Source: Nostoc sp. FACHB-152
GTDB lineage: Bacteria; Cyanobacteriota; Cyanobacteriia; Cyanobacteriales; Nostocaceae
Direction of reading: 5' to 3'
Length of the DNA stretch: 64,000 nt
NCBI RefSeq assembly: GCF_014697475.1
Contig: NZ_JACJRV010000005.1
Location: forward strand, 62,001-126,000
Below are positions 1 through 9,048 of the stretch, piece by piece (position 1 is the stretch's first letter; the number at the start of each line of letters is the position of its first letter). The notes under the pieces were generated by a model. It saw nothing but the letters and a program-made list of their open reading frames with translations, was not told the origin of the DNA and ran no database searches. Both the position numbers and the translations under genes were made by a program.

Positions 1-66
1 CGGATGATTGCTTGATGCAGTTTACTTATTAGCATCTGTATATATTTTTCAGAGGAGTGCAAGTTT

Positions 67-813
67 ATGCATAGAGCCGCTTTGTCTGGTTCTGGGTTTC
101 GTGCTGGCAAGTTATGGAAATCTTTACCGTTAGTTTTACTGTTATTCGTTACGTTGGTTTTACCGGCATCTGCACAGGAAAGGGAAAAGGTGTGGCGGAC
201 TTTGACTGTTAGTGGACGCGGGACGGAATCAATTCCTACTACTTTATCACTCGTTAATTTGGGCGTAGAAATTCAAGGAAAAACTGCCGAAGGGGTACAG
301 CAAGAAGCAGCCAAGAGAACATCTGCTGTAGTTGCTTTGCTCAAAAGCCGCAATGTCGAGAAACTAGAAACTACAGGTATTCGCCTCAACCCAGTTTATA
401 GTTACACCAATAACGTGCAGCGCATTACTGGCTATGCTGCTAGTAATACTGTTAGTTTTCGCATCCCTACCGAGAAAGCTGGTACATTGTTAGACGATGC
501 GGTGAAAGCTGGGGCAACTCAAATTAACGGTGTTAGTTTTATTGCTACTGATGAAGCGATCGCATCTGCTCGGCAAGTCGCACTTAAAGAAGCCACCCAA
601 GATGCTCAACAGCAAGCTGAAGCTGTGTTCGGTGCGTTAGGATTCAAACAAAAAGAAATAGTTACTATCCAAATTAATAATGCCAGCGCACCGCCACCTC
701 CTGTAATGTTACGCGCCCAGGCTGCGAAAGTTGCCAATGAGGATGTTTCCACTCCTGTGGTTGGTGGTGAACAGGAAGTTGAAGCATCGGTAACGCTGCA
801 AATTAGTTATTAG
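67..813 (+). CDS. SIMPL-domain (DUF541) secreted protein
   Basis: A 248-residue protein that begins with a basic N-terminus and a hydrophobic stretch (about residues 18-36) ending in an Ala-Ser-Ala site, so a signal peptide and export to the periplasm are likely. The mature part has the features of the SIMPL/DUF541 family: an early VSGRGTES segment, Ala/Gln-rich helices and a late G-E-Q-E-V-E-A-S-V-T-L strand. The molecular role of this family in cyanobacteria is unknown to me. The ATG is preceded by GAGGAG at about 51-56, a good ribosome binding site. The gene stands alone, convergent with ssb downstream. Confidence 0.85.
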   Translation: MHRAALSGSGFRAGKLWKSLPLVLLLFVTLVLPASAQEREKVWRTLTVSGRGTESIPTTLSLVNLGVEIQGKTAEGVQQEAAKRTSAVVALLKSRNVEKLETTGIRLNPVYSYTNNVQRITGYAASNTVSFRIPTEKAGTLLDDAVKAGATQINGVSFIATDEAIASARQVALKEATQDAQQQAEAVFGALGFKQKEIVTIQINNASAPPPPVMLRAQAAKVANEDVSTPVVGGEQEVEASVTLQISY

Positions 814-881
814 TTACTAGTTAAGAGTCAATAGTCCAAAGGTTATAAATGTTTGACCATTGACCATTGACTCTTGACCAT

Positions 882-1244
882 CTAAAAATTATCTGGAGAC
901 ATATCGCTCATCCCGCCGTCTCCTTCCTGTTTGGAACCTAATAAATCTAGCTGGTCTACAAGAATAACTGGTTTAGAACGACTGGCTCCTGTTTGGCGAT
1001 CGTTCCAAGTGTCAAACTTCAGCGAACCTTTGACAGCAATTTGTTTGCCTTTACGCACGTAATTACCTGCAACTTCGGCTGTCTTTCCCCATAGTTCTAA
1101 CTCGAACCAGTCAGGCTCATCACTATTGCGTGTTCTTCTGTTCACTGCCAGTGTTAATCTACACTTAACTTTACCAGACTCAAAATACTTAATGTCTGGG
1201 TCTCCACCTACACGCCCAATGAGGTGGACTATATTAATAGTCAT
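882..1244 (-). CDS. ssb: Single-stranded DNA-binding protein
   Basis: A 120-residue OB-fold protein starting MTINIVHLIGRVGGDPD and carrying the typical ssDNA-binding strands (VKCRLTLAVNRRTR, WFELELWGKTAE, GKQIAVKGSL). It coats single-stranded DNA in replication and repair. It is shorter than the roughly 180-residue Escherichia coli protein, with almost no flexible tail, but it keeps an acidic/aromatic tip (DMSPDNF) of the kind that docks partner proteins. It is divergent from mreB. The match to the family is clear. Confidence 0.93.
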   Translation of the reverse strand: MTINIVHLIGRVGGDPDIKYFESGKVKCRLTLAVNRRTRNSDEPDWFELELWGKTAEVAGNYVRKGKQIAVKGSLKFDTWNDRQTGASRSKPVILVDQLDLLGSKQEGDGGMSDMSPDNF

Positions 1245-1582
1245 GTGTTTTACCCTTTAGTACTGACGTACTTATTTATTTTGACTTCTATAATAGCCAA
1301 TTGTGAACTTATTGAAAATGTGTTAAAAACTTAACAACCTTGCAGGGCAGGAAAATTTGAGTTATCACTTGGGAAAACTAAAAAACTGTACGGATATATT
1401 GAATTGGTCTGAGAATATCAAAGACGTGAATGCTTAAAACTTAGGAAGTATAGCTAAAAGTCAAACAAAGACTAGCTAACTTTACTAGACTGAGGATGAA
1501 AAACGTAATAGAATCCAGCACGATTCACTCTAACATTTTTTTATAGTCAAAAAAGTATTGCGAATAGGGGGCGTAGATACGC
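1245..1582. promoter_or_regulatory. Divergent ssb/mreB intergenic region
   Basis: About 338 AT-rich bases between the ssb start (minus strand) and the mreB start (plus strand). It must carry both promoters and probably a long mreB 5' leader. I see no open frame with a credible start, no RNA gene and no clear operator. I do not assign -35/-10 boxes because several weak candidates are present. Confidence 0.5.
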
Positions 1583-2626
1583 GTGGGTCTGTTTAGGAAC
1601 TTTCGCTCATCGTGGGATATGGGTATCGACCTCGGTACTGCCAATACCCTTGTTTATGTGTCTGGTAAAGGCATTGTACTGCAAGAACCTTCTGTAGTGG
1701 CAATTGATCAAATCGAAAAGGTTGCATTAGCAGTAGGTGAAGATGCCAAAAAAATGCTCGGTCGGACACCCGAAAACGTGATTGCCCTGCGCCCCTTGCG
1801 CGATGGTGTAATCGCTGATTTTGATACCGCCGAGTTGATGTTGAAAAGCTTTATTCAGCGAGTTAGTGAGGGGCGATCGCTGATTTTACCCCGGATTGTG
1901 ATTGGGATTCCTAGTGGTGTCACAGGAGTCGAAAGACGGGCAGTGATGGATGCAGCCATGCAAGCTGGTGCGAGAGAAGTCTTTTTAATAGATGAGCCTG
2001 TAGCTGCGGCAATTGGAGCCGGACTACCAGTAGCTGAACCAACTGGTAACTTAATTATTGACATTGGTGGTGGCACCACCGAAGTGGCTGTATTGAGTTT
2101 ACAAGGAACTGTATTGAGTGAATCTGTACGCATTGCAGGGGATGAACTCACAGAAGCCATCATCCAATATATGAAGAAAGTTCATAACTTGGTGATTGGC
2201 GAACGCACTGGGGAAGACATCAAAATTCGCCTTGGTTCCGCCTATCCTACCAATGATGATAATGAAGCCATGATGGAAGTCCGAGGTGTACACTTGCTTT
2301 CTGGTTTACCAAGAACTGTTACCATCAAAAGCCCAGAAATCCGGGAAAGTATGATGGAACCTTTATCAGTAATTGTCGAAGCTGTCAAGCGGACGTTGGA
2401 ACGGACACCGCCAGAACTAGCATCTGACATTATCGATCGCGGGATCATGCTGGCCGGTGGTGGCGCATTGCTCAAAGGCATAGACACCCTCATCAGTCAT
2501 GAGACAGGCATTGTTACTCATATTGCAGCTGATCCTCTCAGCTGTGTTGTGTTGGGGACAGGCCGTGTGTTAGAAAACTTCAAGCAGCTAGAACGCGTAT
2601 TCAGCGCACGTTCTAAAAATATGTAG
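1583..2626 (+). CDS. mreB: Rod-shape-determining actin homologue MreB
   Basis: A 347-residue bacterial actin that forms membrane-associated filaments guiding lateral wall synthesis. Visible motifs are the phosphate-1 loop (DLGTANTLVYV, residues 17-27), the central IDEPVAAAIGAG and DIGGGTTEVAVLS (phosphate 2), and the adenosine motif MLAGGGALLKGID near residue 290. The length is normal for MreB. The start is GTG at 1583, supported by the conserved N-terminal MGLFRNF. It is the first gene of mreBCD, and the spacing to mreC contains a strong hairpin. Confidence 0.97.
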   Translation: MGLFRNFRSSWDMGIDLGTANTLVYVSGKGIVLQEPSVVAIDQIEKVALAVGEDAKKMLGRTPENVIALRPLRDGVIADFDTAELMLKSFIQRVSEGRSLILPRIVIGIPSGVTGVERRAVMDAAMQAGAREVFLIDEPVAAAIGAGLPVAEPTGNLIIDIGGGTTEVAVLSLQGTVLSESVRIAGDELTEAIIQYMKKVHNLVIGERTGEDIKIRLGSAYPTNDDNEAMMEVRGVHLLSGLPRTVTIKSPEIRESMMEPLSVIVEAVKRTLERTPPELASDIIDRGIMLAGGGALLKGIDTLISHETGIVTHIAADPLSCVVLGTGRVLENFKQLERVFSARSKNM

Positions 2627-2638
2627 CGATAAATATTG

Positions 2639-2694
2639 GATATTGGGTTCTATTTAGCTGTGATTTGGGTTCTATATAAATAGAATCCGATATC
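2639..2694 (+). promoter_or_regulatory. 18-bp hairpin between mreB and mreC
   Basis: The arms 2639-2656 and 2677-2694 are inverted copies. All 18 positions can pair in RNA, two of them as G-U wobbles, around a 20-nt loop. No U-run follows, so it does not look like a simple intrinsic terminator. An RNA processing site, or a structure that tunes mreC relative to mreB, is an inference. Confidence 0.6.
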
Positions 2695-2719
2695 TCTTAA
2701 TTTATAAAAATAGGTCTAA

Positions 2720-3553
2720 ATGGTTACTGTACGTCGTTGGTGGGGTCGCAAAGGGTTACAAATAGGATTGTTTGCCCTTTTATTAGGTGGTGCTGGAATA
2801 TTACGGCAGACTCAAGGAGCAATGCTGCTGGAAGTCTACCAAGTCGTAACGCGTCCTTTACAAATGTTGCAATCTGAGCAAACGCCAGCAGAACGTTTGG
2901 AAGAACGCTTAAAAGATGCCCACTTTATGGAAATGCAAACGCGTATCCAAGAACTGGAAAGCCAAAACAAACAATTACAAAGCTTGTTAGGCTATGTGCA
3001 AACACAGCCAGTTTCATCACGTCCAGTTCCAGCACAGGTAGTAGGACGCAGTGCAGATCATTGGTGGCAACAAGTTACTCTCAACCGTGGCTCAAATTCT
3101 GGCATTCAAGAAGGATTTATTGTTAGGGCTGAGGGCGGATTAGTTGGGTTGGTGGACTCTGTTACTCCTAACACTAGCCGTGTGTTATTAATTAGTGACC
3201 TAAAAAGTCAAGTGGGTGTAACTATTGGTCGCACCTCAGCTAAAGGCGTTTTGCGCGGCGATTCTTCAGCAGAAGCTGTGCTGGAATTTTATGAAAAAGT
3301 TCCCAATGTAAAGGTAGGAGATTTAGTTTCTACTTCAACTTACAGTCAAAAATTCCCCTCTGGTTTACCAGTAGGTAGAATCAAATCTTTAGACTTAAAG
3401 AAACTCCCCGCATCAGTGGCGAAAGTTGAACTTTTTCCACCGATTAGATCATTAGATTGGGTAGCTGTCTATCCGAAACCGACCAGCCAAGAACAAGAAA
3501 ATCCTGAGTCGGCGAAGCAAGAACAGGCACAACAATCGCAAAAGTCTAATTAG
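2720..3553 (+). CDS. mreC: Rod-shape-determining protein MreC
   Basis: A 277-residue protein with a basic N-terminus, one membrane anchor (about residues 14-34), a coiled coil (about 55-95) and the two beta-barrel subdomains of MreC (about 100-255), including AQVVGRSADHWWQQVTLNRGS and GLVGLVDSVTPNTSRVLLISD. The C-terminal 20 residues are Gln/Glu-rich and probably disordered. It bridges MreB filaments to periplasmic wall enzymes. It lies 93 nt after mreB and 23 nt before mreD, in the usual order. Confidence 0.93.
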   Translation: MVTVRRWWGRKGLQIGLFALLLGGAGILRQTQGAMLLEVYQVVTRPLQMLQSEQTPAERLEERLKDAHFMEMQTRIQELESQNKQLQSLLGYVQTQPVSSRPVPAQVVGRSADHWWQQVTLNRGSNSGIQEGFIVRAEGGLVGLVDSVTPNTSRVLLISDLKSQVGVTIGRTSAKGVLRGDSSAEAVLEFYEKVPNVKVGDLVSTSTYSQKFPSGLPVGRIKSLDLKKLPASVAKVELFPPIRSLDWVAVYPKPTSQEQENPESAKQEQAQQSQKSN

Positions 3554-3576
3554 ATGCGAGGAAATATCTCAAAACA

Positions 3577-4191
3577 ATGAAGTTACCCTCATTGAATGGT
3601 CGCCGACAACAAAAGCCAAAATCTTCGGAGCGAAAATCTAAGGCTTATCGCAAGCCAAAAGCACGTTGGCATCCTCGCGCAGTTCAACTGTTAGATTGGA
3701 CAGTAACAGTTGGGTCTGTGCTGTTATGTTTGCTGTTATTGCCAACTCGCTTCCCTGGTACAGAATTGTTGGGGATTGGGCCGAATTGGTTGTTAATTTG
3801 GGTAGTGGCTTGGAGTGTGAAGCGTTCAGTTTGGGAAGGAACGATAGCGGGTATACTTCTGGGGCTACTTCAAGATGCCATGACATCACCTGATCCCACT
3901 CATGCTGTAGCTTTGGGGTTAGTGGGATTTCTGACTGGAATACTTCACAAACAACGATTTATTCAGGAAGATTTCATTTCCATAGCTTTAATTGTCTTTT
4001 TAATGGCAATTTTGGCAGAAACCATTTTCGGCGTGCAATTGAGTTTGACTGGCGATCGCAAGGTGGAATACATTTGGGCTTATTACCAACGAGTCGCCCT
4101 GGCTTCAGCCATTCTCAGTAGTCTTTGGGCCCCTGTAGTTTACTATCCTCTGAATCGTTGGTGGCAAAAAAGAAAAATGCTAGAGCAATAG
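3577..4191 (+). CDS. mreD: Rod-shape-determining protein MreD
   Basis: A 204-residue integral membrane protein. A basic N-terminal segment of about 30 residues is followed by about five hydrophobic spans. Position directly after mreC and the membrane topology fit MreD, which partners MreC in the elongasome. Sequence conservation in this family is low, so operon position carries much of the assignment. Confidence 0.88.
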   Translation: MKLPSLNGRRQQKPKSSERKSKAYRKPKARWHPRAVQLLDWTVTVGSVLLCLLLLPTRFPGTELLGIGPNWLLIWVVAWSVKRSVWEGTIAGILLGLLQDAMTSPDPTHAVALGLVGFLTGILHKQRFIQEDFISIALIVFLMAILAETIFGVQLSLTGDRKVEYIWAYYQRVALASAILSSLWAPVVYYPLNRWWQKRKMLEQ

Positions 4192-4225
4192 TTACAGTAG
4201 GAGATAATTTTGAGTTTAAATTTGG

Positions 4226-4270
4226 GAGTGAGGATTTAGGGTCTATGCCCGTAATTCCTCACTCTTTTTA
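4226..4270 (+). terminator. Intrinsic terminator of mreBCD
   Basis: GAGTGAGGA (4226-4234) pairs perfectly with TCCTCACTC (4256-4264), followed by a T-run (TCTTTTTAA), 35 nt after the mreD stop. From there to the ribD start at 4496 the sequence holds only pyrimidine-rich low-complexity DNA (about 4319-4365) and presumably the ribD promoter. Confidence 0.8.
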
Positions 4271-4495
4271 ATGGTTAAGAGTCAAGGGTCAATGGTCATA
4301 TGTCATTAGTTGTTTTATTTCTTACCCCCCCTGCTCCCTCTGCACCTCTACTTCCCCTGCTTGTCTAAATGTATAAAACTGAAAGAAAACAATATAAGTA
4401 AGCACCCCGACAGCGAACAATAGCTTTGAGATATTACTGTTGAAGTATCAAGAAGCCGACAAGGTGCAAAATATTGAAATTCTTAGCCAAAACTT

Positions 4496-5737
4496 ATGGA
4501 TAATTCTCAAGCTATTCTTCAAGCAGATACATCTTCAACAATTTACACTCAAGAAAATGGGCTGCTAGTGCCATCGGCAGTTACATCTAATTCACAAATG
4601 CAAGAAACTATGGGCAGTGAAGCTGACTTTGACTCCCGCATGATGCGGCGGTGCTTGGAACTTGCCCGTCGTGGGTTGGGACGCACTTCGCCTAACCCGA
4701 TGGTGGGGGCGGTTGTAGTTAAAGATGGGGAAATTGTCGGGGAAGGGTTTCATCCCCGTGCTGGAGAACCCCATGCGGAAGTTTTTGCACTGAGGGCAGC
4801 AGGCGTTGGCGCAGCCTCTCCTGAGGAGAATCGCGCTCGTGGTGCTACAGTTTATGTCAGCCTCGAACCCTGCAATCACTACGGCCGCACTCCTCCTTGT
4901 TCGGAAGGTTTAATTGCAGCTGGTGTGGCTAAGGTGGTAGTGGGTATGGTTGACCCGAACCCCTTAGTAGCTGGTGGGGGAATTGCCCGTTTACGCGCTG
5001 CTGGTATAGAGGTGGTGGTCGGGGTTGAAACAGAAGCTTGTCAGCAGCTTAACGAAGCTTTTGTCCATCGCATTCTCCACAAAAAACCTTTAGGCATTTT
5101 GAAATATGCCATGACTTTAGATGGCAAAATTGCCACTACTTCTGGTCATAGTGCTTGGGTAACAAACCCAGCCGCCCGGAGTGAAGTACATCAACTGCGG
5201 GCGGCTTGTGATGCGATTATTGTGGGTGGTAATACAGTCCGGCAAGATAATCCCTACTTAACTAGCCATCAAGCGGGGGCGCATAATCCCCTGAGGGTGG
5301 TAATGAGTCGCCAACTGAATTTGCCAGAAAACGCGCGCTTGTGGCAAACAGAAGAAGCCCCCACTTTAGTGTTAACCGAAATCGGAGCTAACCCAGATTT
5401 CCAAAAGTTTTTGCTCAAACGGGGCGTGGAGGTTGTAGAATTACCCGCACTGACACCCGAACAAGCAATGGCACATTTATATGAACGCGGTTTTTGCAGT
5501 GCTTTATGGGAGTGTGGCGGTAAATTAGCCGCCAGTGCGATCGCTCAAGGCGCAGTACAGAAAGTTTTGGCCTTTATTGCTCCTAAAATTATTGGTGGTA
5601 GCCATGCGCCTACACCTGTAGGTGACTTAGGTTTTACCAATATGACTGAAGCATTGCCCCTAGAGCGTGTTCGTTGGCGCGTAATTGGTTCAGATTGCTT
5701 AGTTGAAGGTTATTTATCCCAAAAATTTGGTCAATAG
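4496..5737 (+). CDS. ribD: Riboflavin biosynthesis deaminase/reductase RibD
   Basis: A 413-residue bifunctional enzyme of riboflavin synthesis. The N-terminal deaminase domain (about 45-190) shows NPMVGAVVV, the zinc ligand and catalytic pair in PHAEVFAL, and the second zinc site in EPCNHYGRTPPC. The C-terminal reductase domain (about 195-410) has the NADPH-binding pattern TLDGKIATTSGHSAWV and the late WECGGKLAASAIAQG. The first 45 residues are a non-conserved extension, so translation could instead begin at an internal ATG such as residue 36 or 40. It is monocistronic. I see no FMN riboswitch upstream. Confidence 0.95.
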   Translation: MDNSQAILQADTSSTIYTQENGLLVPSAVTSNSQMQETMGSEADFDSRMMRRCLELARRGLGRTSPNPMVGAVVVKDGEIVGEGFHPRAGEPHAEVFALRAAGVGAASPEENRARGATVYVSLEPCNHYGRTPPCSEGLIAAGVAKVVVGMVDPNPLVAGGGIARLRAAGIEVVVGVETEACQQLNEAFVHRILHKKPLGILKYAMTLDGKIATTSGHSAWVTNPAARSEVHQLRAACDAIIVGGNTVRQDNPYLTSHQAGAHNPLRVVMSRQLNLPENARLWQTEEAPTLVLTEIGANPDFQKFLLKRGVEVVELPALTPEQAMAHLYERGFCSALWECGGKLAASAIAQGAVQKVLAFIAPKIIGGSHAPTPVGDLGFTNMTEALPLERVRWRVIGSDCLVEGYLSQKFGQ

Positions 5738-5875
5738 TTATAGTTAACCATTAACCATCAACAAGATGAACGATAAAGGATGAAAAAACGGATAAATACC
5801 CCCACATTTAATCGTTTTTAATTGATAAAAAACTGTTTCGAGCTACATAGTGCGAAAAACAAGCCATATTTTTTC

Positions 5876-5903
5876 AAGCCCCTCATTAGTTGATGAGGGG
5901 CTT
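5876..5903 (+). terminator. Terminator-like hairpin after ribD
   Basis: AAGCCCCTCAT (5876-5886) and ATGAGGGGCTT (5893-5903) form a perfect 11-bp stem with a 6-nt loop. It lies 138 nt after ribD and 44 nt beyond the end of the convergent gene at 5948. The T-tract after it is weak (CATATTT). Confidence 0.65.
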
Positions 5904-5947
5904 CATATTTCATCCTTGAGTTAACGCTGAACTTATCAAGGCTATAG

Positions 5948-6163
5948 CTAAAACTCTCGTTCATAAGCAATATCACGTATGAGAGTTAGCCGAGATTGGA
6001 TATAGTCACACAAAAAATCAGTCTCGTTAGGATCTAACAATACTTGTGTTGTGGTTTGTTTTACTAACCATTGCACCAAGCTAGCATCGTCCAGCTGCAA
6101 AAGGGTCACGGTTTGGGAAGTTTCAACCACGGACCAAAGCTGACGCAGAATTTTAGGAGTCAT
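5948..6163 (-). CDS. Small conserved cyanobacterial protein
   Basis: A 71-residue acidic soluble protein beginning MTPKILRQLWSVVE. I recognise the style of a conserved short cyanobacterial protein of unknown function but cannot name a domain. It has no signal peptide, membrane span or Cys motif and appears helical throughout. It is convergent with ribD, with a terminator hairpin between them. Codon use matches the neighbours, so it is likely a real gene. Confidence 0.6.
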   Translation of the reverse strand: MTPKILRQLWSVVETSQTVTLLQLDDASLVQWLVKQTTTQVLLDPNETDFLCDYIQSRLTLIRDIAYEREF

Positions 6164-6595
6164 CAGACCTCAATTGAAAATTAGCCTAGCTGTTTTCAGG
6201 TTACACAATTTTGATAGGAATTTACGCCATAAATGTAGAACTTGAGATAAGTATTATTAAAAAATTAATATTAGGATTTATAACTTTATGAACTTTCAGA
6301 AATGTGGCAATCAACCTATCAGTTCATAAAAATTTACTGTTACAATCCTGTAGTTAACATACTGCTATCTAAATGACATATATCATAAGAAATATTCTAA
6401 TTGCAACTATTTTTGTGTGATACATTGCTTAACAATCTATTAAAAATAAATAGTAAAAAATACAGATAAATTATGGGATTTTATCTGTATTTTTACTGAA
6501 GTTATAATATTTATATCGCAAACATAAATGAGATTAAAACAAATCTATTGCCTGCACCGACAAGTAATTTATGAATGACATAGGATTGCTATACC
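6164..6595. other. AT-rich gene-free stretch
   Basis: About 430 bases of very AT-rich sequence between the 5' end of the small gene at 5948-6163 and the 3' end of queD. No credible frame, RNA gene or strong hairpin is seen. It should include the promoter of the small minus-strand gene. Confidence 0.4.
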
Positions 6596-6982
6596 TTACT
6601 CTTCATACTCTACCCAGCTATTGGGTGTTTCTGAAACTTGAACTTTCAACTGCACATTTGGTGGTACTCGCTTCTTAGTTTCATCGTAAATGTACTTAGC
6701 AATCATTTCAGCAGTAGTCTCATATTCAGGAGGCATAACTTCATTAAGAATGCCGTGGTCAAGCCCTCCTTTTGTCACATCTTGCTTTGCCCAGCGTAAA
6801 GTTCTAAAATCAGCTACCATCACTGGGTGAGGGCAGTATTGTGAAGAGTGCAGTTGTGTTGAGATGGCTTCAATACGGACTTGATAATTATGCCCATGCA
6901 TCCGACCACAAGGGCCATCATAATCTTTGATGTAGTGGGCGCTATTAAAGGAAAATTCTGTAACTACTTTCCATTTAGGCAT
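6596..6982 (-). CDS. queD: 6-carboxytetrahydropterin synthase / PTPS family
   Basis: A 128-residue member of the QueD/6-pyruvoyl-tetrahydropterin synthase family. The zinc-binding histidines are seen in FNSAHY and MHGHNYQVRI. The catalytic Cys is in GPCGRMHGH, and a DHG pair lies in GGLDHGILNEVMPPEYETTAE. The family converts dihydroneopterin triphosphate either to the queuosine precursor or to a pterin. Family membership is clear, but which reaction cannot be told from sequence alone. It stands alone. Confidence 0.88.
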   Translation of the reverse strand: MPKWKVVTEFSFNSAHYIKDYDGPCGRMHGHNYQVRIEAISTQLHSSQYCPHPVMVADFRTLRWAKQDVTKGGLDHGILNEVMPPEYETTAEMIAKYIYDETKKRVPPNVQLKVQVSETPNSWVEYEE

Positions 6983-7323
6983 TTTATTATCACCTCGTGA
7001 TAAATTATTAAGTTAATTCTGATGCCACTTTATCTTAACTAAAGTGATGAAAAGGATATTTACCAGTATTGCTTAATACTTGAATTAAGAAGGAGAAGGA
7101 AAAAGCGATCGCCTGTGACCATCACAAATGTTGTAAATATTCTTTTCCACTAAACATCAATCAACCTATTACATTTATTTAATGTTAAAAAATCTACAAA
7201 AACTAATAAATTAATATCAATTTGATGCTGAAAATTCAGAAAAATCGGTAACTTATGTCCCTTCACTTGGTCAAATTGGACAATAATTCTTTAAAACTGA
7301 CAATAATTATTTAATGGACAAAT
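6983..7323. other. Gene-free stretch upstream of queD
   Basis: About 340 AT-rich bases between the start of queD and the 3' end of tRNA-Ala. It presumably holds the queD promoter. One HIP1-like GCGATCGC lies near 7105. No frame or RNA gene is apparent apart from the adjacent tRNA. Confidence 0.4.
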
Positions 7324-7395
7324 GGAGAATAGGGAGCTCGAATCCCTGACCTCTGCGGTGCGATCGCAGCACTCTACCAACTGAGCTAATTCCCC
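7324..7395 (-). tRNA. tRNA-Ala (anticodon CGC)
   Basis: A complete 72-nt cloverleaf on the minus strand. The acceptor stem is GGGGAAT/ATTCTCC (one G-U), the D stem GCTC/GAGT, the anticodon stem CTGCG/CGCAG with loop ATCGCAC, and the T stem AGGGA/TCCCT. The anticodon occupies 7360-7362 and reads GCG alanine codons. The 3' CCA is not encoded. The anticodon arm contains a full GCGATCGC octamer (7360-7367). Confidence 0.95.
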
Positions 7396-7411
7396 GTTAT
7401 CACAGCATATT

Positions 7412-8140
7412 CTAACATTCACTTACACTTGGCTGCGGTTCTTTGCCAGAAAAAACATTTTGAACTCGTTCTAGTTCCAAATCAGTCAGATAATCTACAG
7501 TCCAGTTACAACAACGCTGAAGCATATGAAAGGGGTATGTATTCGCTACGCCAACTACCTGCATTTGTGCTTGTTTTGCTGCTTGGATACCTGCGGGGGT
7601 ATCTTCAATTGCTAAACATTCTTGCGGTTGCACATCCAATTCGGGATAGTTTTGGTTGAAGCGTTCTACAGCTAATATATAACCATCTGGTTGTGGTTTA
7701 CTGGTGGTGATGTCGTCACCTGCAACGATAACTGTAAAGTAGTTTGCTAGTTTGGTATGATTGAGTACCAATTCTATTTCTTTGCGTAGTGCGCCACTGA
7801 CTAAGCCTAGTTTTATATTTTGAGAACGCACCTGATATATTAAATCTTCAACACCCGGATATATCGGCAGTTTATCTAATTTTTCTAATTCCAGCACGTA
7901 AGCTTCAGCTTTACGGTTAAGTAGCTGATTTAGATACTCATCCGTTACTACTCTACCGCGATTCGCCAGCAGTTCTTGAAAGCAAGCGCGATCGCTCCTT
8001 CCTAAAGAACTCTGACGCTCTTGGACTTTTTGGGGTTGGAGATTTTCTTGAATGAGAATCTCATCTATCAATTGCAGGTGGATGCGCTCATCGTTAATGA
8101 TGACACCATTAAAATCAAATAGAACTGCCTTTAAACTCAT
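7412..8140 (-). CDS. HAD-superfamily hydrolase (beta-phosphoglucomutase-like)
   Basis: A 242-residue HAD hydrolase of the subfamily with an alpha-helical cap. Motif I is FDFNGVIIND at residues 8-17, motif II is LVSGA near 118, the motif III lysine is in TTSKPQPDGY, and motif IV is in AIEDTPAGIQAA. The nucleophile Asp is present, but the second Asp of the usual DxD is Asn (DFN), which may change catalysis. The substrate is unknown; sugar phosphates are typical. Its start overlaps the upstream methyltransferase stop by 4 nt, so the two are translationally coupled. Confidence 0.85.
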   Translation of the reverse strand: MSLKAVLFDFNGVIINDERIHLQLIDEILIQENLQPQKVQERQSSLGRSDRACFQELLANRGRVVTDEYLNQLLNRKAEAYVLELEKLDKLPIYPGVEDLIYQVRSQNIKLGLVSGALRKEIELVLNHTKLANYFTVIVAGDDITTSKPQPDGYILAVERFNQNYPELDVQPQECLAIEDTPAGIQAAKQAQMQVVGVANTYPFHMLQRCCNWTVDYLTDLELERVQNVFSGKEPQPSVSEC

Positions 8141-9048
8141 GCCGTTATGCCAAAAACTGGAGATCCTAAACCCTCCAAATCATTATTATCTATTGTGTTG
8201 TCTGTTGATCCCCTGTTGTACTGGCGGACTTTTGCTTGCATTGAGTTTTTGACAGGAGTTGGCTTTATTCCACTAGAGACTTGATGTATCCACAAAATAT
8301 CCTCGGTGCGTACCGCCTCAAACCCAGCAGCACCTATACGTGCGTCTATACTGTCAGCAGCATACTCATGAATATACGGTTCCGCAAAAATATTGTTGAG
8401 CCAATCTAACTGACGTAAAGTTTTCTGATTTCCATCTAAAATTAAAACTTGTCCACCAGCGACTAATAAGCGAAAGCTTTCTTGCAAAATTGCTTGAGTA
8501 ACTACACTTGGTGTTTCGTGAAATAGCAAGGAAGCTGTGACTAAATCAAAAGAAGCATCTGAAAAGCCAGTTTTTTCTGCATTTCCATGTCGCCAGTTGA
8601 TATCTAAACCCGCAGTTTTGGCTTTATCTTCTGCTCTGACTAGCATATAAGGCGATAAGTCCAAGCCAATAACTTCTGCTTGCGGAAAAGCCTGCTTTAA
8701 CAGCAAAGTGGTAGAACCCGTACCACAGCCTAAGTCAAGTATGCGCCTTGGCTGAACTTTTACCGCATCAATTAAGGCTTGACGTACCCAAGTTTCATTT
8801 GGTGCTAGGGCGTATTCCGTAATTGGGTCATAGCTCACGGCTGCACTAGAATTAAGATATCCTGATTTGATTCCGTGAAATTTTTGCTTGTAGTACGCAG
8901 GAATTGTCACATCGGCAGAACGGATACGTGCGCTTTCTTTTTCCCAATCAATACTTTGCGCGTATCTTTGTAACTTCTCCTCATCAATCAAAAATCGTAC
9001 TACTGGAGATAAAAAACGTTCCCAGAGGGTAGCTTGAGGGACAGCCAT
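8137..9048 (-). CDS. Class I SAM-dependent methyltransferase
   Basis: A 303-residue protein. The methyltransferase core lies at about 95-235: motif I ILDLGCGTGSTTLLL, the acidic end of strand 2 in VIGLDLS, then NAEKTGFSDASFDLVTASLLFHE. About 90 N-terminal residues and 60 C-terminal residues are outside the core. The substrate is not evident. It overlaps the HAD gene (ATGA junction), which suggests a shared small-molecule pathway. Confidence 0.82.
   Translation of the reverse strand: MAVPQATLWERFLSPVVRFLIDEEKLQRYAQSIDWEKESARIRSADVTIPAYYKQKFHGIKSGYLNSSAAVSYDPITEYALAPNETWVRQALIDAVKVQPRRILDLGCGTGSTTLLLKQAFPQAEVIGLDLSPYMLVRAEDKAKTAGLDINWRHGNAEKTGFSDASFDLVTASLLFHETPSVVTQAILQESFRLLVAGGQVLILDGNQKTLRQLDWLNNIFAEPYIHEYAADSIDARIGAAGFEAVRTEDILWIHQVSSGIKPTPVKNSMQAKVRQYNRGSTDNTIDNNDLEGLGSPVFGITA

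Noticed and set aside
4371-4495. FMN riboswitch upstream of ribD
   Set aside because: I could not find the conserved RFN core or its paired stems in this leader.
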